Positions 23,404-34,854 of a stretch of 64,000 nt of DNA are shown here, piece after piece. The position numbers and the translations under genes were made by a program. Below the pieces are notes generated by a model that was not told the origin of the DNA, ran no database searches, and was given only the letters and a program-made list of their open reading frames with translations. Source of the DNA: Silene conica (lineage: Eukaryota; Streptophyta; Magnoliopsida; Caryophyllales; Caryophyllaceae); NCBI GenBank assembly GCA_029255685.2, contig CM055314.2, positions 44,970,772-45,034,771 of the forward strand. Direction: 5' to 3'. Positions within the stretch are counted from its first letter, which is position 1; every line of letters starts with the position of its first letter.

Positions 23404-23829
23404 CTAATCCTTAACTACTCTATAGATGTTTAACCACCCATCGTGTGTAACATCATGATCGTATTGCCAAGGCCTGCCCAACAATACATGGCACGCGCTC
23501 ATAGGCACTACATCGCACCATACCTCATCCTTGTACGGACCTAGACTCAAGCCCACCAATGCTTGGTCCCTTACACTCACTCCCTTATCTCCATCCAACC
23601 AATGTAACTTGTAGGGTTTCGATCTAACCCTAGTGACTAACCCTAATTCATAAACTAACCCCTTTGCAACAACGTTAGTACATGAACCGCTATCCACTAT
23701 TAAATCACACTTCTTGCCCCCAATCTTACACCGAGTATGGAACCACTTCTCCCTTTGTTCGGCCTCTTCGATAGTCGCCTCAATGTGAAGACTCCTAATG
23801 ACCAAACACTCTCCTTCACCCTCACTTTC
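23404..23829 (-). pseudogene. G protease part, split from gag by F2
   Basis: This carries the retropepsin: REKWFHTRCK, LIVDSGSCTNVV with the active-site DSG, YKLHWLDG, VPMSACHVLLGRPWQYDHDV. Removing F2 and one TSD copy puts codon 23829 directly in phase with gag at 29014, giving an uninterrupted gag-PR frame of 492 codons before insertion. It ends at TAG 23404-23406. Everything from 23830 leftward in translation order belongs to F2. Confidence 0.9.
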
Positions 23830-24740
23830 TGATCCAAATATAGATGGCATTGAGGAAGAGATTACAATTGGGGGCTCGGTGGCCGGAGGGGGCTCGGTGG
23901 CCGGAGGAGTGGTGGACGGTGGAGAGGCGCACGGGTTGTGTAGTCGTGGAGGATGTATGGTGAGCATAACTAACTTAGGGGTTGTTACAAGTTAGTTATA
24001 AGGTGGTTAAAGTTTGTTAGGAAAGTTGTTAGGTGGTTATAAGTTTGTTACAAGGTAGTTACAATTTGTTATTATCTTGTTAGTTTGTTATCCTAGGGTT
24101 AATAGGATTAGTTATTTAATTCTTTTAATTCTTAGGATAGGGTTTGTTTTAAATAAGGATTATATTTAATCCATTTAGATATAATTTAGGACTTCTATTC
24201 TCATATAGAGATAGGAGGCGTGTGACTTGTGAGTCGTGTGCTATGGGACGTGTGACTCTACTATATAAAGAGCACATCGTCTTTCTTGTTTTACAGTTAA
24301 TCATTCAAGCAAATAAAATTTACAAGTTTTCTTTTAAGGCATTCTTAAGGAAATCTCAAGGACTCATCGAGTGTTGATCCGAACCGTTAGTATTTGTCGC
24401 GTTTCAAATATTAGCACGAATTACAAACTATAGGTCTAGGGAGTAATTCACCATTGGGTGTCCTATAGGTCTAGAGCAAACAAATATCCTTCTACCTTGG
24501 GGATTCACCTCAAGACCGTCACAACTACAAAAAATAACCACCAAGACCACCACCATCGACGGACATCATCACCACCATCGACATCATCATCACCGTCCAT
24601 CTCATCATCTATCACCATTATTCCAAGAATCATCCAAGATTGTTCTTTAATTGTCCTATTTCATTATTTCATTCAAGATTGTTTCCAAGATTTACAAGAA
24701 GGCTTCCGCGGACGAGTTCTTTGACCAAGAATTCGTATCA
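23830..24740 (+). repeat. F2 5' LTR (911 bp)
   Basis: It runs TGATCCAAATATAG...AATTCGTATCA. TATA box TATATAAA at 24262-24269. Two copies of an 18-bp GGCTCGGTGGCCGGAGGG-type unit lie at about 23873-23908. Confidence 0.95.
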
Positions 24741-24744
24741 TAAG

Positions 24745-24765
24745 TGGTATCAGAGCTTCGGCTCT
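24745..24765 (+). promoter_or_regulatory. F2 primer-binding site and cUUCGg hairpin
   Basis: TGGTATCAGAGC (24745-24756) complements initiator tRNA-Met. AGAGC-TTCG-GCTCT spans 24752-24765. Confidence 0.88.
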
Positions 24766-24792
24766 TGATTTTCTTTATCTTCAAGACGATCC

Positions 24793-27700
24793 ATGGAGGG
24801 AATTACTATGGAGGGCGTGAGAATTATGAGGGGCGAAGGAATTCCGTTGCAACTACCAAGAAACTTGATGTTACGTAACCTACAAATCAAATCCGAACAA
24901 ACCCTAAACGATCAAAGGAACCAAATCTTTTATACCAAGTGCCAAGTCCAAGACAAATGGTGTAGCATGATCATTGACGGAGGGAGTTGTGCGAACGTTG
25001 CTTCCGAAGAGATGATAACCAAGCTTAACCTAATTACCACCACACACCCGAAACCCTACTTATTACATTGGTTGGAGGATGGGAGTGCTATAGAGGTGAC
25101 GAGGCAGGTGAGGTTAGGAATCAAGATGGGATCATACGAAGACGAGGTCTTGTGTGATGTCACGCCAATGGATGCTTGTCACATACTTTTGGGACGTCCA
25201 TGGCAATTTGATCGAGATGTAGTGCATCGGGGGAAGGCCAACGTTTATGAACTAAGAAACAAAGGCAAGAATATCATACTAAAACCAATGACACCCCAAG
25301 CCGTGCGCGAGATGACTACCAAGTGACAGGAGGAAGGCAAGAGGAGCGTGTTTATAGGCGAAAGGGAGGTGGAGCAAGCCATCGAAGACGGGGCTGTGGT
25401 GTACGCCCTAGTGGCCGACGAGGAGAGTAAGGAGGGTAAGAAGAGGGAGGAGTCGCCGTTGGTGATAGGGTTATTAGAGGAGTTTAAGGATGTTTTTCCC
25501 GAAGATCTACCACCCGGATTACCACCTTTACAAGGTATTGAACATCAAATTGACTTAATTCCAGGGGCTGCCCTACCTAATAAGGCCGCCTATCGAAGCA
25601 ATCCGGAGGAGACCAAGGAGTTGCAAAGGCAAATTGACGAGTTACTAGAGAGGGGTTATGTAAGAGAGAGTATGAGTCCTTGTGCGGTACCGGCATTATT
25701 AGTACCAAAAAAGGATGGGACATGGAGGATGTGTGTGGATAGTAGGGCTGTAAACAATATCACAATCAAATATAGGTTTCCAATCCCAAGATTAGATGAT
25801 ATGTTGGATGAGTTACATGGGTCGGTAGTCTTTTCAAAGATCGGTCTAAGGAGCGGTTATCATCAAATTAGGATGCGAGAGGGGGATGAATGGAAGACGG
25901 CTTTCAAGACCAAACACGGCCTATATGAGTGGTTGGTGATGCCTTTTGGTCTTACTAATGCACCTAGTACTTTCATGAGGTTGATGAACGAGATGCTAAA
26001 ATCGTTCTTGGGCAGGTTTGTAGTGGTTTATTTAGATGATATTTTAATTTATAGCAAATCCATTAATGATCATCTAATGCACTTGAGGTTGGTTTTCGAG
26101 ACCTTGAGGGAAAGGAAGCTATTTGGGAAGTTAGAAAAGTGTACCTTTTTGGTGGAGAGTGTGGTGTTCTTGGGGTATGTGGTATCCAAAGACGGAGTGT
26201 CGGTAGATCAAACCAAGATTCAAGCCATGGTATCGTGGCCCACGCCTAAAACCGTTACGGAGGTTCGTTCTTTTCATGGTCTTGCCTCTTTTTATCGTCG
26301 GTTTATTTAAGATTTCAGTACCGTCACAAGTCCTATGACAGAGTGTATGAAAAAAGGGGTATTCGTTTGGACCGAGGCAGCCCAAGGGGCGTTCGAAGCC
26401 ATCAAAGGATTACTATGTAAAACGCCAATATTAGCTTTACCAGATTTCTCACAACCGTTCGAAGTAGAATGTGATGCAAGCGGCGTGGGAATTGGAGCGG
26501 TTCTTGTTCAAGGTAAGAGACCTATTGCTTATTTTTCGGAGAAACTTAACGGAGCAAGGTTGAATTATTCTACCTATGATAAAGAATTCTATGCTATCGT
26601 TCGGGCTCTAATGCATTGGAGTCATTATCTTAGACCAAGTCACTTTGTACTTCACTCGGACCATGAATCTTTGAAATATATCCATGGCCAACAAAAACTT
26701 AATCCAAGGCATGCTAAGTGGGTTGAATTCTTGCAATCTTTTCACTTTTCTTCTAAGTATAAAGATGGGAAGAGTAATGTGGTAGCGGATGCATTATCAA
26801 GGAGGTATACGTTGTTGTCTACACTAGGGGTTAAGCTATTAGGGTTCGAAACCCTAAAAGACTACTACGAGGAAGACGGTGATTTGGGCGAGTTGCTTCG
26901 AAGTTGCAAGGGGGGTGCCGTGACCTTAGGGGAATATATGGTGCAAGATGGGTTCCTCTTTAAAGGTAATTGTTTATGTATTCCGAAACATCCTATTCGG
27001 GAGTTGATCATACGGGAGGCGCATGGAGGAGGGTTGGCCGGACACGTTGGGATTCAAAAGACATTAGAAGTACTAAGGGAGCATTTCTTTTGGCCCAAGA
27101 TGCTAGGGGATGTAACGAGATTGGTTGGGAAGTGTGTAGCGTGTCATATGGCCAAGAGCAAGTTCAAACCGGGTGAGTACACACCTTTGCCGGTTCCAAA
27201 TAGGCCATGGGAAGACGTATCAATGGATTTTATTGTGGCTCTACCACGTACTCAAAGAGGGAAGGATGCAATCATGGTTGTGGTTGATAGGTTTTCAAAG
27301 ATGGCGCACTTTGTGGCTTGTCACAAAACGGATGATGCTAGTAACGTGGCTGATCTTTATTATCGCGAGATAGTACGTTTACATGGAGTGCCAAGAACCA
27401 TTGTGTCGGATCGGGATTCAAAATTCTTGAGTTATTTTTGGAATACATTATGGAGGAAAGTTGGAACTAAGTTATTATTTAGTACTTCTCATCATCCTCA
27501 AACGGATGGGCAAACAGAGGTTACTAATAGGACCTTGGGAACAATTTTAAGGGGGTTGGTGAGCAAGACTCAAAAGGATTGGGATATCAAATTGGCTCAT
27601 GCGGAATTTGCATATAATAGATCTCCAACGTATGCTACAAAGCACTCACCATTCGAAATAGTCTATGGGATTAATCCATATTTACCCTTGGATCTACTTC

Positions 27701-28263
27701 CATTACCTAAGGATGAGTTGGTTCACAAGGATGCGGAGTCCAAGCTCAAATCTATGATCAAGTCACATGAGCAAGTCCGAAAAAGAATTGAGGAAGTGAA
27801 TGAAGCATATAAACGGAAGTCGAACAAGCATCGTAAGCCACGCCTATTTGAGCCAGGAGATCTAGTTTGGGTACATCTTAGAAAAGAGCGGTTTCCGGGG
27901 AAAAGAAAGAACAAGCTCATGCCACGCGCGGAGGGTCCCTATAAGGTGATTGGACGGATCAATGATAATGCTTATCAAGTGGAGTTGCCAGGTGGCTATG
28001 GAGTACACGCCACATTCAATGTAGGGGATCTATCTAAATATTTGGATGATGACGGTCTCGCAGAATTGAGGACAATTCCTTTTAAAGGAGGAGGGGATGA
28101 TCCAAATGTAGATGGCATTGAGGAAGAGATTACAATTGGGGGCTCGGTGGCCGGAGGGGGCTCGGTGGCCGGAGGAGTGGTGGACGGTGGAGAGGCGCAC
28201 GGGTTGTGTAGTCGTGGAGGATGTATGGTGAGCATAACTAACTTAGGGGTTGTTACAAGTTAG
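24793..28263 (+). pseudogene. F2 PR-RT-RH-IN polyprotein with two stops
   Basis: One frame from ATG 24793 to the stop at 28263, the last 55 codons inside the 3' LTR. Retropepsin IIDGGS at residues 60-65; then linker, RT ([26 protein letters not shown]), RNase H (ECDASG, YDKEFY, SDHESL), integrase knuckle and D,D,E, and a [14 protein letters not shown] end. Two point mutations stop it: TGA at 25324-25326 (CGA in F3) and TAA at 26308-26310 (AAA in F1 and F3). RT motif A reads FSKIGL (codon 25843-25845), so the first catalytic Asp is Gly, as in F3. No frameshifts were seen. Gag is absent upstream. Confidence 0.95.
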
Positions 28264-29008
28264 TTATAAGGTGGTTAAAGTTTGTTAGGAAAGTTGTTAG
28301 GTGGTTATAAGTTTGTTACAAGGTAGTTACAATTTGTTATTATCTTGTTAGTTTGTTATCCTAGGGTTAATAGGATTAGTTATTTAATTCTTTTAATTCT
28401 TAGGATAGGGTTTGTTTTAAATAAGGATTATATTTAATCCATTTAGATATAATTTAGGACTTCTATTCTCATATAGAGATAGGAGGCGTGTGACTTGTGA
28501 GTCGTGTGCTATGGGACGTGTGACTCTACTATATAAAGAGCACATCGTCTTTCTTGTTTTACAGTTAATCATTCAAGCAAATAAAATTTACAAGTTTTCT
28601 TTTAAGGCATTCTTAAGGAAATCTCAAGGACTCATCGAGTGTTGATCCGAACCGTTAGTATTTGTCGCGTTTCAAATATTAGCACGAATTACAAACTATA
28701 GGTCTAGGGAGTAATTCACCATTGGGTGTCCTATAGGTCTAGGGCAAACAAATATCCTTCTACCTTGGGGATTCACCTCAAGACCGTCACAACTACAATA
28801 AATAACCACCAAGACCACCACCATCGACGGACATCATCACCACCATCGACATCATCATCACCGTCCATCTCATCATCTATCACCATTATTCCAAGATTCG
28901 TCCAAGATTGTTCTTTAATTGTCCTATTTCATTATTTCATTCAAGATTGTTTCCAAGATTTACAAGAAGGCTTCCGCGGACGAGTTCTTTGACCAAGAAT
29001 TCGTATCA
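28098..29008 (+). repeat. F2 3' LTR (911 bp)
   Basis: It begins TGATCCAAATGTAG right after the PPT (28084-28097) and ends TTCGTATCA. The same length as the 5' LTR. Confidence 0.95.
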
Positions 29009-29013
29009 CTTTC

Positions 29014-30066
29014 CGGCTCCACGTCAAGCGTCCCTTTATCCTCCTCGAATTCCACGCCCCTTGACTCCACTTCGGGTACTACAAATTTTGGAATTAGGTC
29101 TTGTAATTCTTGGATGGTTAGAGCTCTCTTTTGTGGGCACTCATGGGCTATATGACCGTACCCTTGACATTTGAAACACCTCTGCATAGGATTCCCCTTA
29201 GACTCCACCACAACGCCCTTCCCCTTATCCCTAGACTCGTCCTTGACCGACTCCTTGGGCTTGGTTGGGATAGCTTGGTTACTTGAACCCTCCCCTTGGT
29301 TCACGCCTCTCGATGGGTATGTCCTACGGTTTTTGTTGTGTTTTTCTATCTTTAGGGCTATACGACATACATCATTAAACCCTTCATAATTTTGGACCTC
29401 GACAATAGATGATAGGGTTGGTGTCAAACCCTTGATAAACCTAGCCACTCTTAGTTCTTCCTTCTCCTCTAGGTCACAAACTATGGACATCCTCTCAAAC
29501 TCCTTGATATAATCATTCACGGACATCCCTCCTTGAGTTAGGGATTGCAACTTAAGATAGTTTTCTTGATTATAATCTTTAGGCAAGAATCGTTTCATAA
29601 GATGCTTCTTTAATTTAACCCAAGAATTTAGTTTAGACTTACCATCACGTTTCCGTTGTTTCTTGAGATTCTCGTACCATAAAGACGCATATTTGGTTAG
29701 CTTGAGAATAGCCAACTTGAATTGCTTTTTATCATCATACTCTTTGTACTCGAAAACTCTCTCCGTTTGTCGTATCCAATCTAGAAACTCTTCGGGATCT
29801 AGGTCTCCTTTGAACTCGGGTATGTCTAGTTTTAGACCACGATCATCATCTTGGTTGTTGTAGGTGGGGACTCTCGGCGCTTCTTCCTCACCATCACTCG
29901 CCCTAGATGAAGCATCATCCTCTCCGACATTAAACTCTTTCTTGTTCAACATGGATGCGATGTTTTTGAGAACATAACTCATTTGATTCATTTGAGCTTT
30001 GATCTCCTCTTGACCGGCCTCCCATGGCTTGCTCGTTGCCTCGCTATTCACGCTGGAACTCACCAT
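29014..30066 (-). pseudogene. G gag part, split from protease by F2
   Basis: The ATG at 30066 (MVSSSVNSEATSK) is about 45 nt past the PBS hairpin. It holds a coiled-coil-like N-terminus, capsid domain (LDIPEFKGDLDPEEFLDWIRQTERVFEY cut here to key parts LDIPEF and FLDWI, then KYASLWYENLKKQ, FLPKDYNQENY), the CCHC knuckle CFKCQGYGHIAHEC, and an acidic spacer. There are exactly 351 codons from the start to the insertion edge of F2, with no stop or frameshift, so gag was open when F2 arrived. It would give the capsid and nucleocapsid of the particle. Confidence 0.92.
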
Positions 30067-30109
30067 ACTTACTCCTTCCCAAGATAGATCTTAATAAGAA
30101 TTAAAACCA

Positions 30110-30130
30110 AGAGCCGAAGCTCTGATACCA
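30110..30130 (-). promoter_or_regulatory. G primer-binding site and cUUCGg hairpin
   Basis: On minus, TGGTATCAGAGC (30119-30130) is followed by the hairpin AGAGC-TTCG-GCTCT (30110-30123). The leader after it (CTCTTGGTTTTAATTCTTATTA...TCTTGGGAAG) resembles that of C and E1. Confidence 0.87.
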
Positions 30131-30133
30131 AGT

Positions 30134-31173
30134 TGATGCGGATCTCTAGCTTGAATTGATATAGATGATCCTTTCTTAAGAATCGATGTGCAGCGGAATT
30201 ACACTCTTAAGATAAATAACGAACTTTGTTAGTAACTTCAATGAAATAACACAAATATGAATGGACTATGAATGATGAACGAACTATTGATGAACGATGA
30301 ACACAATGATGAACGAACGAAGTGATGAACGAATGAACAAGGCTCGGTTTTCAAGTCTTGGACGAACGGTCTTGTGATCGATGGCTTATGGATGAATGCT
30401 TGATGATCAATGGATGATGGATTGTAGATGGATAAATGATGTATCCTCAACCTTCTCTCGCAAAAGATGGAATTGGTTAACACCCTGCAAATCAACCTCA
30501 CAAAGTCGATCCCAAAAACTAAGCTCGCAAACTTAATTATTGTCACTCAAAAACTCACACAGAAACTTATGATTTTTATTGATAATTCAACTCAAACTTG
30601 TGCCCCTAAAACAAAGAAAACGGCTGCCTTTTATAGGCCTTAAACCGTGTAAAACCTACTATAATTAAGATAGGAATACCTTAATTAGTCCTTACTAAGA
30701 AACCCTAATCCTACTTAGGTTCAAACAAAAAGTTTGACTAGGATTTAAGACTCCTAAACCTAATATAATGAAGACTCCTATTCCTAATATAACTACGAAT
30801 CCTTGTACAACTAGGATTCCTTATCCTACTAGAACTACGAATCCTACAACAATTAGGATTCCTATTCTTGCTAGAATTGTGAAACCTACTTCTACTAGGA
30901 CTCCTACTTAACTTAGGATTTATGAATCCTATTACAATTAGGAAACCTAATACAAAACCTACTAAGAATAGGAAACACACCTTCCCAACCTTTTATTCAA
31001 ACATAAAATAAACAACTAAAACGAAACCCTAATTTGGCCGAAACCCTAGTTGTGGCCGTGCCGTTAGGCGCGCGTCCCTAGGTCCTTCGTGCCCTAGCTC
31101 CTCTCCCTTGGAAGTTTCATACACACCTTCCTTTATGTAGCCTTTAGGAAATATCATCCAAGGATGTTCCAAG
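30134..31173 (-). repeat. G 5' LTR, left piece (rest at 39407-39547)
   Basis: It starts TGATGCGGATCTC at 30134. It is split at CCAAG (31169-31173) by K, and the LTR resumes at 39407 to end CTCCCGCATCA at 39547. Combined length is about 1181 bp. It carries the AATCCTA-rich U3 array at about 30735-30960. Confidence 0.9.
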
Positions 31174-32425
31174 TGCTAGGTTTTTAGTTACTCATAAACT
31201 AATATTTTAGTCATACTAAACATAAATTTAATTAACATTTTAATTAATTTATAAAATGATCTTATGCATGCTTATAAAATGCGGAAATAAGGAGATTTCG
31301 AAACCTTACACACGGTCCGAATATTAGCAACGATGATCCTCCAATGTTCAACAAGAATACCTCCTTTGTGATGCACCAAGACAACCCTTGATTGAACCGA
31401 AACTTAGAACAAGCTAGTGCCAAAATCGGTTTTCCTTAAACAATTCTAATCTCTTTAATTAGAATATGGAACTAGTATATTACTTATTATTATTAGTGTT
31501 ATTATTATCTCACAATAATAATATTAGAGGTTTTATGTTATTATTTTTCTCACCCTTAGAAAAATTTCACAAGCATAAAAGATTAGTATGAATTGTAATC
31601 TACTTACATATTTATGTAGGTATTGCTTGGGGTTTAAGGGAGGCCGGGTATGGGGAAGAACAAGAGGGAACCAATTCCCTTTCCCATGTAATTAGGGTGG
31701 CTAGTAGGTGTTAGTCTAAAAAACACTTTAATGATTATGTTTTATCAATTAATAAAACATCCATAATCATCTTCATTTAGCCGCCCAAATCGGCACATGT
31801 GCATTCAAAATGGACTTTATTTTACCATTTTATCAACTTCACAATTGTATATTATGTAACATGTAATATGTCACAATATTATAAAATAACAATTGTTTTA
31901 ATTTAATCATACATATTTAACAAGTAAATATTATTCATAAATTAATAAATCATATTTATAAAGTTGACTAGTAATTCGAAATTACTATTAAATAAAATGG
32001 TCATTCATAATTTATCGTCAATACGATTTACAACCTTTGTAATAATTATAACCCAATTCATTCTAATTACGATATTATAAAATATCGTTTATAGTTTAAT
32101 AATTGACACGTTTCAATTTTAAACATAAATCTTACAATAAGATTTAACCTCTAATTTCTCGATATACGAGTTTAAGGAATATGAGCAAATCGTATCAATA
32201 TACATTTGATCATTTTATCAATTAAGGGAATTGTCCTAAAGGTGTGACCTAAAGGGATCAACTGACAACCACCGTCATACGACAGTAATGTCAAACTCTA
32301 GCTAGCCAATCATTACCGATTAATGCTGGTCAGTTGACTAATATAAATCGTATCATCCCTTGCGCATTCTCGTCATGAGATTTAATTACGTGATCGCACT
32401 ATTGTTGAGGACACATTTCCAAACA
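31174..32425 (-). repeat. K 3' LTR (1252 bp)
   Basis: It runs TGCTAGGTTTTTAG...TTTCCAAACA on +. It has a 46-bp segment at about 31518-31565 that is absent from the other LTR. The inner border is ATCTCCCACTTG, the complement of a copia PPT. Confidence 0.92.
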
Positions 32426-32450
32426 ATCTCCCACTTGTCCTCGACAAGTG
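32426..32450 (-). promoter_or_regulatory. K polypurine tract with adjoining perfect hairpin
   Basis: On the minus strand AAGTGGGAGAT abuts the 3' LTR, the usual copia plus-strand primer. CACTTGTC-CTC-GACAAGTG (32432-32450) is a perfect 8-bp stem whose one arm is part of the PPT. Confidence 0.75.
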
Positions 32451-34854
32451 TGCGTCACCAATTCTCTTGTCCTATTACAATCTCCCACTCAATGCAAGAT
32501 GTCTCTCTGAGGTCGTACTTGCATTTGATCATATCATGAATGGTTTCCTCGATCTGGAGAATAACTGTTTGACCGGAATTATCTACCATAGATAGCTTCA
32601 GAGCGTGGCCACGCATTTCCAGTTAACTTCTCCTCGAGTGGCCTTGAGATTTGAACAACCCTGACAAGGGGTGGACAATTTCTATCGCACTACTTCCTTT
32701 GACTAGTCACAGTAAGTCACAGCCTGAAACAATCCCATTTGACTCCAGTTACGAAAAGTCGTAGAGAATGGATCAAGGTTATGTCTAAACTGTACCATCT
32801 TGGGAGAGTAGTTTTTAGTCTAAGAATTGACTCACAAGAATACTATAGCAGCTCTCGCCACGACCCGGCTATAAAATTTCCAGAACTCTATAAGCGGTCA
32901 CAATGCCCGACAGAGTGTCTCTTGCAATCTGCCTATGTGATGACTAGTCATCACATATGACTCTATGGCATTTGAACTTGCCATCAATCGCCTCACATTC
33001 TAGTCGCTTTGAGATGTCACCTCATGTAAGCGGCTAGGGGTTATACTAAGTCAATCCAGTTCACTTATGTGGTTCAATATTGTCTCTCACAACCCATTTG
33101 GATTTTGACAAAGTATCTTTTCATCTTGAGTTAATTATAACTCAAATGACATTGTCATGCAAAAATAGTCAATACTATTTCATTGCATTTGATGCACGAT
33201 CATCTATTTGTATTAATGTTTTGCGAATAAACCTTTTATTCATGATTGCAAAACTTACAAATTTTGGTCTCCTTCCGACTCATATTATCTCACATAATAT
33301 GATCTTATTTGAGCACGTATCTAGAACCCATTCTAGATTTTGAGTTTCCTTTCCAGAGGAAAGCTCCCACTGTTATCCTATAACTCGTGACGTATTTGAT
33401 ATACTAGAGGGATTAAAGAATCACTCGAAATTATCTAGTCACTTATGTGCTAAATCTATATTGTAGTTATTAATGATTTCATCATTCTTATAATTTTCAA
33501 TCATCTTGGCAATATAATCATGGTTTTATTCATCAATATGAATTATATCTAACCATTCTCATTTCTAATGGGCGACCTTTTATTATCAATATAATAAACC
33601 TTCCCGTAAAACTCCATCATCGTATGATATAAGGTATTAGTTCATCTAGAATTGAAAACCTCTTATTCTTTACACTTTAAAGAATCACCCATCCTCTCTA
33701 AATGGTAGACTTAATTCTTTTGATGAATATCGCTCCCACTGAAAACAATATCACACGATCTCTTAAATGAACTTTTCATTTCTCGCATGTAAATCTTTAT
33801 TTATCACTTGAATCATTATTACTATCACTATCCCTATAGTGATCTATTTTCATTCAATCAATCATCACCCTCTTTTCATGTCTTCGTTTCCTCGAGACGA
33901 ATATGACATGATAATTTCCTTATAACTACATTGAGAGAATTGAGATGATTTCTTCTCTTTTATCTTACAAATTTTGAAAAATCATTTATTAAGGAACCAT
34001 TTTCCTTCCGATTTCATACGGGGTTTCATTATATCCTCTCTTTGAAATAATGAATATAAGGAACCTTTCCTCGTGTGTCCTCCCGTAGTTTCTTCAGTGT
34101 CCTCTCGTAGTTTCTTCAATCATTCATTTAGGGCTCTTCTTAAGACTCCCATGTAGGAATCTTCTCTAAGATCCTTTGTTTTTCATCATTGGTTTGCGAG
34201 CGAAATTATTTTCTCCCACTCTATCCTTTTAACAATAACTTTTACTTGTATAAGGATAGCAATTTCGATTTAACCAATGCATATGAATGTTTGAAGTTTT
34301 ATAGGTGTGATGTATACATTCTCATTTTCACTTAAAATGAAAATCTTATAATGAACTGATGATGTCCCATTTTGATTGAAAGTATCTCATGGGGTGTAGT
34401 TCTCCTATTTAATCAACACTTTGATTATATTAAATTGATCGTATCAAGGTTTATTGCGTGATAAAATCACCATTATTCATGTTTTAACAAGGTATGCAAT
34501 TTATTTGAGAAATCAAGACATTGATTAAGAACAAAAGTAGTGACTCGGGTTGAAAACCAAGTCACCAATATCCAAAGTTACAACCATTGTTTTAGGATTT
34601 TAATACTTGTCTTACAAGAAAGTAAATTGTTCCATAAATAAAATGCAAAATATGAAAGAAGACGATATGAAAATTAGAGCCTAGCTCTTCAAGTTATCGA
34701 TCAATTGGATGCTACCGTAGCCATCCAAGTAAGGAACCTCATGCTTCCTTCTCCTTGCCTTTATCATTATTAGGAGGTGGCCCTTTAAAACAATTAAAAA
34801 GGGTAAATATCAACACATTTGTATCACTATACATAAGTTGATAAATGACATGAA
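32451..34854 (-). other. K 3' non-coding internal region
   Basis: About 2.4 kb between gag and the PPT. It is AT-rich with many stops in all frames. Where pol should lie I see no protease, integrase or RT motif, not even decayed. Short ORFs (32739-32960, 33080-33343) have no recognisable content. Confidence 0.7.

Larger units (their letters stand above)
23830..29008 (+). mobile_element. Element F2: gag-less PR-pol Ty3/gypsy
   Basis: 5179 bp, LTRs 911 bp each with about 5 differences (about 0.5%). TSD CTTTC (23825-23829, 29009-29013). It is inserted in the gag-PR ORF of G. The architecture is LTR, PBS, 36-nt leader, PR-RT-RH-IN, PPT AAAGGAGGAGGGGA, LTR. There is no gag. It faces F3, giving a 5-kb inverted repeat. 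Confidence 0.97.

Noticed and set aside
23404..23406. Programmed readthrough of TAG between G protease and tail
   Set aside because: E has Lys at the matching place and H has its stop elsewhere, so shared programming is unlikely.
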